DNA of 64,000 nucleotides, taken from positions 744,001 to 808,000 of the forward strand of contig JACATO010001117.1 of NCBI GenBank assembly GCA_018389105.1. The letters are read 5' to 3'. The stretch is from Nautilus pompilius (Eukaryota; Mollusca; Cephalopoda; Nautilida; Nautilidae). Shown one piece after another: positions 48,583-59,339 of the stretch; positions within the stretch are counted from its first letter, which is position 1, and each line of letters begins with the position of its first letter. The notes below the pieces were generated by a model, which ran no database searches, was not told the DNA's origin, and saw only the letters and a program-made list of their open reading frames with translations. Made by a program: the position numbers and the translations under genes.

Positions 48583-48796
48583 CTCACACGATAGTGAAGC
48601 TGCTACCCTGGTGTTCCGTCAAGAAAGGTAACCCTGTAAGAACAAAATGACTTTACAACAACAACAACAAAAAAAAAAACAGAAAGAAGGACGGAAGTTT
48701 CACAAAATGAACTTTATTACAGGTATATTTATATTTATTCTCTCATTTTAAGTTTCCTGACAACTAAAAGTTTGTTTGGACGGTTTAATTAAACTT
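48583..48796 (+). repeat. Dispersed 213-bp repeat, copy B
   Basis: Second copy of the family described for 43,599-43,811, in the same orientation and of almost the same length (214 against 213 bases). A CAA/A-rich run fills the centre where copy A has a different A/T-rich sequence. Confidence 0.75.
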
Positions 48797-51700
48797 ATAC
48801 AAAACTGTGCCTTGGTAAAGGTTCTAATCAGACCAAGAGGAGAAAGTGAGCCGTTCTCCTCAGAGGTGGCTGACACGGCATTAAACTCGCTACAGACGCT
48901 ACCGGTAAATAGACCGGCTGCGTTTAGCAAATGAATTAATAAGTTAACTTACTTTGTTTAGCGTATTGGTTTAATCAAAGCACCTGTTTGTTTATTTGTT
49001 ACGAAGAAATGCTTGTGTCATCATTCCACTAAGTTATTTTTTTGGTATGAAACCTGAGAAAATTGTTATACTGACACAATTCTAAACTGTGGCCTCGGTG
49101 TTACATCGCAGAGTGTCAGCGGAATCGGAGCGAATGGTGATAATAGCGAATCTTTGAGCAAGAACATGTGATACATGTCTTAGAACGTTAACAGGAAAGC
49201 AGAAGCGTGGGTTTTATGAGATAGAAATAAACGCAGTCTTTGTCCTTAAATAATGAGTTGACTTTAATGTGGCAATTTAAACTCTCTTCTTTTGCTGTTA
49301 CGTAGTGAAAACGTAATATCGCTTTAGAATTGCATTTTGCATTTAATATAAGAAGACACACTAGCGTACCAACAGCATCCGTATATAGAGTGTCAGCATT
49401 ACATTCTTTCATTCAAAATTACAAGAGTTCGCAGTATGATTTTAAAACTGGGTTTTACTCTAATTAACGTCATAATCGTAGTGTACGAGCGAGAAAAGAT
49501 ATCGATCTCTAAATAGATCGCCCTGATCTGGTTATTACGGTAGAACTTCGTGATGAGCGTCTGTAGTGCTAAACGAAATGAAGCTGATGGGTGTTTTATT
49601 ATTATTCCAAGGAATTCCTTAAATTTACAAAACCTTCTTTTCTGTTTTCTTTAGTCGGCATAACAAAGTTGCATATACACATTAATTATGGCTACTTTTC
49701 TTGGTAGACTCAGCTGCTGACATCGCAGCAGACTCGACAGAGATAATTCACGTCGTGCGCGAGTACAGCAAAGAAGGGCATACAATAAGCCAAGGAACGT
49801 CGAAAAACAACAACAGCAGCAGCATCCGGCTAATATGAGAATAGTTTAATTACCTAATTCCAGCTTCCCCCCTCCCACTGGACGAAAAGTCGACTTTGGT
49901 TTGCCTTTAATGGCCGACGCAAACAAGCATTTACACGACTTTAAACATACCGTATAGAAGGAGCACAGAACGTAAAGTTGGCATCTTCTTTCTCTTCTTT
50001 TTTTTACATCAGTCATTAAAGATGAAGTAGAGATGGCGGTTGCTTCCTGTATTTCCCTCCTCTCTCTCTCTCTTTTATTTTCATATAACGTTAGCGGCTG
50101 ATAGAATATAATTATCCTAGCAAAGAAATACGAAATAGTTTTACGTCAGTGCTTTTGTGATTGTTAGCCTTCCGGAAATAGAAACAGACTAGCAAAATTA
50201 ATTAGTGTTTTTTTTTTTCTTTTAATTTTATAGATAATTGATTTTCGACAGCTTTGTGGAAGCACTCAAAGCTCTTCAGACAACAGAAATAAATGGCACC
50301 GTGATATTGGCTCTCGATGGTAAATGTCCAGATTATCGAGACAGGAGATCTGTAGGATTCCGTGAGTCCGATTCAAACGTAAGACGGCACGTTACCCTAA
50401 CATCCCGTGATTAATGATTTGTTCTCATGTAAGTAATGGTGAAAAATATACTGGTTAGTACAGAGACATTTCCAAAAAAAGTAAATCAATATAGAATTTT
50501 ATGCAGCATGGAAGTGAATAACGCTGAAAAAAAAAACATATATATATATTAGAAATTCTAATGCAAACAAAGTGCTGAACATTGGCTCATAATACATGCA
50601 GATCCCGAAGCCGGATAATGGGATGATAAAGGAGCCGGGAGAGGGCTGGTCTTAAATCAGCTCTAATTTCTTCTTTATTAGGATTGTGGTGAACACTGAA
50701 CGATACGCCATCTCTACTTTATTTTTGTTGACTGATGAGAAGAATTAAAAGGTCATCTTTGCGCGCCATGTTCATGATATATGCTACCTTTCACATTTAA
50801 AGTAGACTTTTCATTCAGTGAAGAATGCTCGAATAAACCATCTTGATATTATCAAGATGTTTTTTTTTTTATTTTTCTCTTTATTTACAGGAATTCTTTC
50901 ATATAACTTAACAGGTAGGGTCGGGTCACATGCATATCTAATTGCAGAAATGCATAAATCATTTGTATTGCGAGTGCTAGTCGCTCTTTGAGATAGTGGT
51001 CCATGGACAGTGAGGCCATTTCTTGACCAGTGTGAGCCGCTTTAAAAACTCTGATGACGAAATTAAATCGTCACCGAAACGTAGATTTGCCGGTATGGTT
51101 TTTACTGTCGATTATAAAATAAGGGGAAACGCCTTTTAAAAAAAAAGCTTTTGTTTCGTTCGATTTATTTAATGATTTATGTGCCTACCTGTTTCAGCTG
51201 ATGATGCCGAAATTTCGATTAATATCGTTGCATAAGGAGACTGTGGAAACTATTAACGCCCAAAGAGTCTGTGAGTGTGCGAAAGACATCGACAGCTTTG
51301 ATGTGGAATAGAACGAACTGATGGTAGTGAATCTTGCTTTATAATTGTGACTCGGCTTCGCTAAATACCTGTATGAAGAAAAATCTAATCCAGTACATGC
51401 TACTGTAATTATTTTAGTAAAGAGGATTTTATTACAATTTAAAACATGATCATGACTGTAACTTTTTAAAAATAATAACGTGATTTGCTAGAATTATAGG
51501 AATTCATCCCTTCACATTTGTTTTTATTTGTCAGTATTTCAGATACAACACTCTATATCGTTACACTAAATTAGAGTATGCCCTCTGTCAACTGGTTTTG
51601 GCTCGTGTCCCCAATCCGGAACACTAGCCGGACCGAGAAGAGTTGGGCGAGGCAATGGGAATTATGGCCCACGATAGGTTCTCTAACTTTGGCCGACCTA

Positions 51701-51994
51701 ATGAAAATCCATACTAAAACTCTTCATTTTTTCAGGTGTGGGAGGTAAATGGACTGTTAAAATTGAGGTCGAACTCCAGTTTGGGTGTCTTCCTAGCATC
51801 GTTCCTTTTTGCTTTTCTTTCCCAGAGGGTTGCATGGATTTCCTTCAGGCACTCCAGTCCAGCAGTCTGCTGTTGGTTTTACATTTTACAAAGCTGTCAT
51901 TTCATACGATGGTCCACGTTGTAGTTAGTCGTCTCTTGTTCTTTTTTTTAAAGTGTAAATAAGAATATCGCTAATGGTTTTACTGCGCAAAAAT
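48797..51994. other. AT-rich unique DNA, no gene recognised
   Basis: Holds a short TC run (50,060-50,074) and several T runs. A 24-bp segment at 50,891-50,914 lies between an excellent acceptor and a fair donor (ACAG|GTAGGG) but is too short to call. Two frames at 51,736-51,962 overlap each other and have no motif. Confidence 0.4.
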
Positions 51995-53127
51995 GGGTAG
52001 AACTTCGGGAAGTACGCCGTGTTTGGTTCAGAGACGGGTAGAACTTCGGGAAGTACGCCGTGATTGGTTCAGAGACGGGTAGAACTTCGGGAAGTACGCC
52101 GTGATTGGTTCAGAGGCGGGTAGAACTTCGGGAAGTACGCCATGTTTGTTCAGAGACGGGTAGAACTTCGGGAAGTACGCCGTGATTGGTTCAGAGACGG
52201 GTAGAACTTCGGGAAGTACGCCATGTTTGGTTCAGAGACGGGTAGAACTTCGGGAAGTACGCCGTGATTGGTTCAGAGGCGGGTAGAACTTCGGGAAGTA
52301 CGCCGTGATTGGTTCAGAGACGGGTAGAACTTCGGGTAGTACGCCGTGATTGGTTCAGAGACGGGTAGAACTTCGGGAAGTACGCCATGTTTGGTTCAGA
52401 GACGGGTAGAACTTCGGGAAGTACGCCGTGATTGGTTCAGAGACGGGTAGAACTTCGGGAAGTACGCCGTGATTGGTTCAGAGGCGGGTAGAACTTCGGG
52501 AAGTACGCCGTGATTGGTTCAGAGACGGGTAGAACTTCGGGTAGTACGCCGTGATTGGTTCAGAGACGGGTAGAACTTCGGGAAGTACGCCGTGATTGGT
52601 TCAGAGACGGGTAGAACTTCGGGAAATACGCCGTGATTCGTTCAGAGACGGGTAGAACTTCGGGAAGTACGCCGTGATTGGTTCAGAGACGGGTAGGTCT
52701 TCGGGAAGTACGCCACGTTTGGTTCAGAGACGGGTAGAACTTCGGGAAGTACGCCGTGATTGGTTCAGAGACGGGTAGAACTTCGGGAAGTACGCCATGA
52801 TTGGTTCAGAGACGGGTAGAACTTCGGGAAGTACGCCATGTTTGGTTCAGAGACGGGTAGGTCTTCGGGAAGTACGCCATGTTTGGTTCAGAGACGGGTA
52901 GGTCTTCGGGAAGTACGCCATGTTTGGTTCAGAGACGGGTAGGTCTTCGGGAAGTACGCCATGTTTGGTTCAGAGACGGGTAGGTCTTCGGGAAGTACGC
53001 CATGTTTGGTTCAGAGACGGGTAGAACTTCGGGAAGTACGCCATGTTTGGTTCAGAGACGGGTAGAACTTCGGGAAGTACGCCATGTTTGGTTCAGAGAC
53101 GGGTAGAACTTCGGGAAGTATGCTGTG
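51995..53127. repeat. 41-bp minisatellite, about 27 copies
   Basis: Tandem array of a 41-bp unit, GGTAGAACTTCGGGAAGTAC followed by GCCGTGATTGGTTCAGAGACG. Variants swap CGTGATT for CATGTTT and AGAACTT for AGGTCTT, and GAGGC replaces GAGAC in places. Copies are very similar, so the array is young or well homogenised. A five-monomer block repeats at 205 bases (GAGGC at 52,276 and 52,481; GGGTAGTACG at 52,334 and 52,539). The right part is enriched for the AGGTCTT/CATGTTT variant. Each unit has the perfect short inverted repeat ACTTC-GG-GAAGT. Confidence 0.97.
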
Positions 53128-53501
53128 TATCACGTTTATATTTGTGATGCGGTTCACAATTCCAGCAATTTAAAAAAAAAATTCCTTGCAAGCTGATCAA
53201 CCATGGCATGATTTTATTTATAGTAAACAAAATAATAACCAACTGTGAATGATGAATCGTATTCATTGTGTATCCAAATGGTTTTTGTCTCGTGAATTCT
53301 GAGAGTGTTTGTCTTTCATAAAATTCACTTGCAGTGTAACATAAAAACAAATTAAATCGTTCTACAGTCAACGTAAGGACTGTTTTGAGACTAGATATAT
53401 TGTGTGCACAGCGATCCATTTATCCATTTTGTATTGCAAATTAAACCTCGCCTATTTGTAAATATTGAATTCCTTTTTTTGCTCATCTATCTATCTTGTA
53501 T
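53128..53501. other. AT-rich spacer
   Basis: A 108-codon minus-strand frame at 53,093-53,419 begins in this spacer and ends inside the minisatellite; no domain is recognisable. Confidence 0.5.
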
Positions 53502-53639
53502 TCTCTCTCTCTCTCTCTCTCTGTCTGTACTGACATCATCTCTCTCCCCCCCCCTCTCTCTCTCTCTCTCTCTCTGTCTGTACTGACATCATCTCTCCCC
53601 CCCTCTCTCTCTCTCTCTCTGTCTGTACTGACATCATCT

Positions 53640-53683
<44 letters not shown>
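53502..53683. repeat. TC array with GTCTGTACTGACATCATC units
   Basis: Three copies of GTCTGTACTGACATCATCTC (from about 53,523, 53,576 and 53,621) are separated by (TC)n and C runs, giving a compound unit of roughly 45-53 bases. It is the same phrase as in the array at 5,004-5,139. Confidence 0.92.
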
Positions 53684-53684
<1 letters not shown>

Positions 53685-53782
53685 AAATACCGACTCCTTT
53701 CTTCCTGGTGATTCATACCAGGTGGGAATTTATTTCCTATGCCAATGTAGCCTCTGTAGTTCAGCTTTCCCGTCTGAAATCC

Positions 53783-53783
<1 letters not shown>

Positions 53784-53814
<31 letters not shown>
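53784..53814. repeat. Poly-T run
   Basis: About 31 consecutive T. It could be the poly-A tail of a minus-strand retroposon, but no clear SINE head was found on its right. Confidence 0.9.
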
Positions 53815-53815
<1 letters not shown>

Positions 53816-54042
53816 TCAAATGCGATTTTCGAACGCCAGCTCTTCCTGACGAAAAGCAGGGGGTTTGGGGTGGAGCGTTCGCCTGATTGGAAGCATCTGT
53901 GGCAAAGACTTCAGACACCGCGGCCGACTCGGACGTAACCGGAAGACGGAGCTCGCCGATGGTCTCTCCGAGAAGCTTCTGCAGGCGAGGAGCAGCCGCT
54001 CTTCTGTCAAAGCATTTCTACAGCTCTTGCGCGCGCGCGGGG

Positions 54043-54044
<2 letters not shown>
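53815..54044. other. CpG-rich island between repeats
   Basis: Strongly CpG-rich stretch wedged between the poly-T run and an AG array, ending in a GCGCGCGCG run. Two 93-codon plus frames overlap here and run into the AG array; neither has a domain. Confidence 0.4.
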
Positions 54045-54081
<37 letters not shown>

Positions 54082-54084
54082 ATG

Positions 54085-54115
<31 letters not shown>
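54045..54115. repeat. (AG)n array
   Basis: AG dinucleotides with GATGGAGAGATGGG interruptions. Confidence 0.95.
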
Positions 54116-54120
<5 letters not shown>

Positions 54121-54668
54121 ATTTCGCGAGCTACAGTTCCGGTTGAGGCTGGGTTTGCTTTTCACTAAAGAAAGCGGTTTGCGGGTTTCCTCTGTTTGAA
54201 GTTTCCGACTGATCTTACGCGGAGATTTTGTTGTTGTTGTTGTTTTTTAAAGGGGCATTCCACAACCGCAGACGTGTGTGTGTTGTGCGCGCGCGCATCT
54301 TGGCATCTGGGAACCTCAGACGGCCGGTTCGTATACCTGGTTGCCCGATAATGTCAGAAACCGAGCACTGGCTAATTCACATCTGACATACCTCCTGTTT
54401 ATCCTGAAAGACCTACATCTTTGTTGTATTTCTCCACAAAGCTCATTCTATTGTCTTTCCGCTTTGGCCCACGAGCGGATACAACAGATAAGCACCATTT
54501 ATGTAGGTCTGAATGCTACCGAAATAAAGTTATTTTTTTCTTAAAATAGATATATGAAGCAATCATAACTAGAAAACCGTTGGACATCAATGCATTTTGC
54601 CTGATATTTTAAGTGTTACATCGCCAGTAAATTTTTATTAAACATAAAGATGAGCTTATAAGGTCAAA
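54116..54668. other. Unique spacer before the satellite
   Basis: Contains a short (GTT)n run near 54,230 and a GCGCGCGC run near 54,288. The 88-codon plus frame at 54,278-54,544 has no motif. Confidence 0.45.
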
Positions 54669-56426
54669 GTAAATGACGTCGATTATAGCCTCATCTCACG
54701 TAAATATATGACGTCAATTATATCCTCATCCCACGTAAATATCTGCCGTCGATTATATCCTCATCCCACGTAAATATCTGCCGTCGATTATATACTCATC
54801 TCACATAAATATCAGCCGTCGATTATATCCTCATCTCACGTAAATATATGACATCGATTATATCCTCATCTCACGTAAATATCAGCCTCGATTATATCCT
54901 CATCTCACGTAAATATCAGCCATCGATTATATCCTCATCTCACGTAAATATATGACATCGATTATAGCCTCATCTCACGTAAATATATGACGTCAATTAT
55001 AGCCTCATCCTACGTAAATATCTGCCGTCGATTATATCCATATCCCACGTAAATATCTGCCGTCGATTATATCCTCATCCCACGTAAATATATGACATCG
55101 ATTATATCCTCATCTCACGTAAATATCTGCCGTCGATTATATCCTCATCCCACGTAAATATCTGCCGTCGATTATCCTCATCCCACGTAAATATATGACG
55201 TCGATTATATCCTCATCTCACGTAAATATATGACGTCGATTATATCCTCATCCTACGTAAATATCTGCCGTCGATTATAGCCTCATCTCACGTAAATATC
55301 TGCCGTCGATTATATCCTCATCCCACGTAAATATATGACGTCGATTATATCCTCATCTCACGTAAATATATGACGTCGATTATATCCTCATCTCACGTAA
55401 ATATCTGCCGTCGATTATATCCTCATCCCACGTAAATATCTGCCGTCGATTATCCTCATCTCACGTAAATATATGACGTCGATTATATCCTCATCCTACG
55501 TAAATATCTGCCGTCGATTATAGCCTCATCTCACGTAAATATCTGCCGTCGATTATATCCTCATCCCACGTAAATATATGACGTCGATTATATCCTCATC
55601 CCACGTAAATATCTGCCGTCGATTATCCTCATCTCACGTAAATATATGACGTCGATTATATCCTCATCCTACGTAAATATCTGCCGTCGATTATATCCTC
55701 ATCTCACGTAAATATCTGCCGTCGATTATATCCTCATCCCACGTAAATATCTGCCGTCGATTATATCCTCATCCCACGTAAATATCTGCCGTCGATTATC
55801 CTCATCTCACGTAAATATATGACGTCGATTATATCCTCATCCTACGTAAATATCTGCCGTCGATTATAGCCTCATCTCACGTAAATATCTGCCGTCGATT
55901 ATATCCTCATCCCACGTAAATATATGACGTCGATTATATCCTCATCTCACGTAAATATCTGCCGTCGATTATCCTCATCCCACGTAAATATATGACGTCG
56001 ATTATATCCTCATCTCACGTAAATATATGACGTCGATTATATCCTCATCTCACGTAAATATCTGCCGTCGATTATATCCTCATCCCACGTAAATATCTGC
56101 CGTCGATTATCCTCATCTCACGTAAATATATGACGTCGATTATATCCTCATCCTACGTAAATATCTGCCGTCGATTATAGCCTCATCTCACGTAAATATC
56201 TGCCGTCGATTATATCCTCATCCCACGTAAATATATGACGTCGATTATATCCTCATCCCACGTAAATATATGACGTCGATTATATCCTCATCTCACGTAA
56301 ATATATGACGTCGATTATATCCTCATCTCACGTAAATATCTGCCGTCGATTATATCCTCATCCCACGTAAATATCTGCCGTCGATTATATCGTCATCCCA
56401 CGTAAATATATGACGTCCATTATAGC
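54669..56426. repeat. 35-bp satellite, about 50 copies, with 173-bp higher-order unit
   Basis: Tandem array of a 35-bp monomer, CACGTAAATATCTGCCGTCG followed by ATTATATCCTCATCC. There are two main monomer types, TCTGCC and TATGAC at the variable centre, plus a 33-bp form lacking one AT (GATTATCCTC). The 33-bp form recurs at 55,449, 55,622, 55,795 and 55,968, exactly 173 bases apart. This defines a five-monomer higher-order repeat (four of 35 plus one of 33). Earlier and later occurrences (55,171 and 56,106) are offset by 278 and 138 bases, also exact monomer multiples. No open frame or RNA gene is evident. Confidence 0.97.
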
Positions 56427-57279
56427 GGCACGTTTATTTAGAAATCACTGGTGCTGTAAAAAAATTTAACCCTTTAAAGACCCATCAAAAAATAACGCAT
56501 TGCACAGTCGACGAGAGCCATTTATAAAAGTGTGAGAGACTTAACTAACCTTCAGCTATTATTTAAAGCCAAATTAATAGGTCAACAAACACTTTTACAG
56601 CACGTGTTTTTTTTTCTTCCTTTTTGCTGCATTTTAAACGCGCTTATTTCTAAAATTCGCGTAATATTTTAAAAGTTTGTTGTTTGTTTTTCGCCGAAGT
56701 GAGTTGTTTCGCCTTCTCCAGGTCCGCCGCACATTCCTCTGTTCAATTCACTCGCCCCCCCCCCCCCAGCCGGGGATTTTAAAAAGAAGAAATTCGCGGA
56801 CGATAGGAAATGCCAATGCAGTAAGTGTGTAAAAGCCAGTTGTAAAATGGGAAATCATGTAATGACAGACTTTCTCGAACTAAGTTAAATGCAAGAACTT
56901 CGTTTTCTATTGACACAAAACCGCACTATGTGCTTTTAAAATGAGAGCCATCCATCAATAGTTTCCGCCAAGACGAAAAATGGACCCAACGAAGACAGAG
57001 GGAGAATCATAAATTACGACGGGCACCACCTTTAGCTGAGACACGATAGAACTGAGCTTCGTTTAAGCGCGATTCTACAGGACAGCAATCTCCCTCCCAT
57101 TGTAATGAGGGTAATTTTCACAACATTACGACCACTCGGGAACCCGTCACCAAGACGACTGTGTATTATTCCCTTTCTTCCCTCTCGAAGCATTGTTGAA
57201 GGGTTCCGTCCGAGCCAACCTTATTGTCGTCTATCAGACCCTTTTGAAACCTCGGGAGAGTCAGTCATCTATTATCATC
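56427..57279. other. Unique DNA, no gene recognised
   Basis: Contains a C run at about 56,755-56,767. A donor-like GCA|GTAAGTGTG near 56,820 lacks an upstream open segment. Confidence 0.45.
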
Positions 57280-57540
57280 AAAATCCACCAAAAGACGGGT
57301 GATCTGCAGGCTGCACTGGGAGTTTCCCGGGATACAATCAGATGGTTCCGCCACAGCAATGAGGAGACGTTGTCTGGACACCGGATACGCGCTAGCGGTG
57401 TCTCGGTACACTATTAAGGCGACGACTGACTACGGTGGTGCTCTGTGCTGGTTGTTGTAACAGCAAACAATGGACCTTAGATGGCTGTCGGTTTATCAGT
57501 AACGAGCCCGTCAGACGCTGGATTAACAAAATACAAAGCA
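57280..57540 (+). mobile_element. Possible Tc1-like N-terminal scrap
   Basis: GDLQAALGVSRDTIR near 57,299 looks like the second helix-turn-helix of a Tc1-type transposase. It is followed by CGTTGTCTGGACACCG (in another frame RRRCLDTGYA) and, near 57,467, QQTMDLRWLSVYQ, resembling the W-L--W--V block before the first catalytic Asp. The blocks are in a plausible order but each is weak, and the catalytic blocks are missing, so this is a tentative call. Confidence 0.35.
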
Positions 57541-58434
57541 AACAGCTCAGCATTTCTTCCTAATCTACTGTTCTTAACAGTGCTACATTGTAAGAAAATA
57601 ATGAAATTGATAATTATTTTTTTTGCAAGCGATATAAGTTTTAAATTACTTTTTGTGTTTGTAATCAGCTTTCGTTTTCCTAAGGAAACACAATTTTAAA
57701 AAGAAAATAGGTAAAACTTGTTTGCGTAGAATGAATAACGTATTTTACTCACTCAACATGCTGACGAGTCTGCAGAGTGCTAGGGCAAGCTTACCAATTA
57801 TTAAACATAGCTGTCATCTCACTTAGAGCTCTAGAGAAGTAAATCTAATCCATTTATTCGATTTCTGTGACATTCCCTTAATGCTTCTATTTAAACAGTA
57901 GCCCTCATTAACCCAAAAACGGCATCAGAAAGTCTTACAAGATAGTTAATGCACTGTTAACTATATATGTGTGTGTGTGCCTTTGTTTCCGTTTGAAATT
58001 ACTCTTAATTTGTACTTAACTCTACACTATTACCCTCGTTTAACAGATGCTAATATAAAAGACTTGGCTATAACTATCCCCTGTCAAGTTCTCGCAATTT
58101 TACCTGGGAACTGTTAATATTCTAACGTATTTCACCTGTTTTTAAAGGATCAGTTAATTAATTAATTTCTTTTAATGATTACGACAGTATTCTGCTAATA
58201 AACGAAAAGGCATCTTAATCTGAGTTTTAATGACTGAATAAGGGAATCGAAAAATTCATACCTTACTATGATAACATTACATAACTCATAAACCAAACGG
58301 AGCTTATACTTTTTTCTTTAAATATGAAGAGATTGCAGGAAGAAAAAAACACTTTTGTGTGTGATTTCCATCACAGTATAGAGATAATCTTACGCAAACC
58401 CAGCTTCTCTGAGTCAGTCAGGGTTATATGTGTA
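57541..58434. other. AT-rich unique DNA, no gene recognised
   Basis: Short (GT)n run near 57,969. Nothing else supported. Confidence 0.5.
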
Positions 58435-58690
58435 CTGTTGTGGTGGGCAGCACCGCCAGAGGGTCTTGTCATTACTCTTGGCCGAGATAGGACTTGGTGA
58501 GAGTCCGGGTCCTCCCGAGACGGTGGATTGTTAAGATGTTGCCAGCACGGTAAACATATTTATCGAAATTCTGGTATAATTCCCCCCACCCGCCCGCGCC
58601 GATTTTTAGACGTGGGAGGAAACTGGACCAAATAATATGCAATCTGTTTACCGACAGACCCCGCTCACCTCGGGCTCCCTAAAGAGCCGG
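58435..58690 (-). mobile_element. SINE copy, same family as 40,917-41,296
   Basis: The block TTTTTAGACGTGGGAGGAA at 58,602-58,622 is the reverse complement of the body block at 41,026-41,044 with one change in 19 bases. Read on the minus strand it sits in a GC-rich element of similar order: a head-like CCCGAGGTGAGCGGGG, then this block, then a CGGGAGGACCCGGAC part. Pol III boxes are too decayed to be sure, and no A tail is evident at the left edge, so the boundaries are approximate. Confidence 0.5.
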
Positions 58691-58887
58691 ATTTCCTTTA
58701 TGGTAACGCGATGCGACATATAACATAATGGTACGATCTCTCTTCCTTACCTGCCATATCTCAGAGACGGGCTACTTCTCTATATTTATAAATAGCCGTA
58801 GTCCATTACCCAAAATATATATTTACCATAATTAATGCATTTTCTGTTTGTCCTTTTAATTCTTTCTCTCTGTTTTCTTTCATACAG

Positions 58888-59032
58888 TGATGTTTACAAA
58901 AGAGACAATAGCAGTGAGAGGATTTAGATTCGCAGTTGGCCGCATGGGGTCCGGAATTTCGCACCTCGGTAGGAAAATCTCCACTGGAGTTCCTCATTAT
59001 CTTAGAAGTGACAGCTCAACCTTAGCCGTTTG
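58888..59032 (+). CDS. Candidate 145-bp internal exon, best coding candidate of the window
   Basis: A textbook acceptor (TTCTTTCTCTCTGTTTTCT then TTCATACAG) ends at 58,887 and a good donor GTTTG|GTAAGCAC follows 59,032. Two of three frames have early stops. The third, starting two bases in, is open throughout for 47 codons. It reads MFTKETIAVRGFRFAVGRM, then GSGISHLGRKISTGVPHYL, then RSDSSTLAV. The composition (balanced, Gly/Ser/Arg-rich, no low complexity) looks protein-like. A stop follows right after the donor, so the frame needs splicing. I cannot name the protein. Its two-base start phase fits the one-base end of the candidate at 40,053. The 63-codon minus-strand frame overlapping it looks like a shadow. 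Confidence 0.42.
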
Positions 59033-59339
59033 GTAAGCACACACTATACTAATTTTTTTTTTCCGTTTGTTTTCCTTCTCCTTAAAATATACTATAAACA
59101 TGTGGTGTTTTTGTTTAAAACCACAGCGACTGTGATTTACGCCGCGCTCAGGTTTAAAGCCCACCATCACATATATGCCGGCACCAGTTCATTTCGCCAA
59201 CTCGTCATTTTCAAAATTCAATTGCGTTTAAGTGGAACACTTTTTCAAATTATTAATACTAGACACATAAATCGATTAAAATCCCGAGTTGAATGTGGAG
59301 TTTGTTTGTTTTGTTTTTTTATAGTCGATATTTAAATTT
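59033..59339. other. AT-rich DNA, no gene recognised
   Basis: The 101-codon plus frame at 59,030-59,335 is Phe/Leu/Lys-rich from AT bias and starts across the donor site of the preceding candidate exon; not called. Confidence 0.5.

Noticed and set aside
50891-50914. 24-bp segment between very good splice-like signals
   Set aside because: Too short to test by coding content, and such pairs arise by chance.
51736-51962. Two overlapping frames after an acceptor-like TTTTTTCAG
   Set aside because: Both frames are open, neither has a motif, and no donor follows.
51995-56426. CRISPR-like array
   Set aside because: There are no unique spacers; both are head-to-tail satellites in a eukaryotic context.
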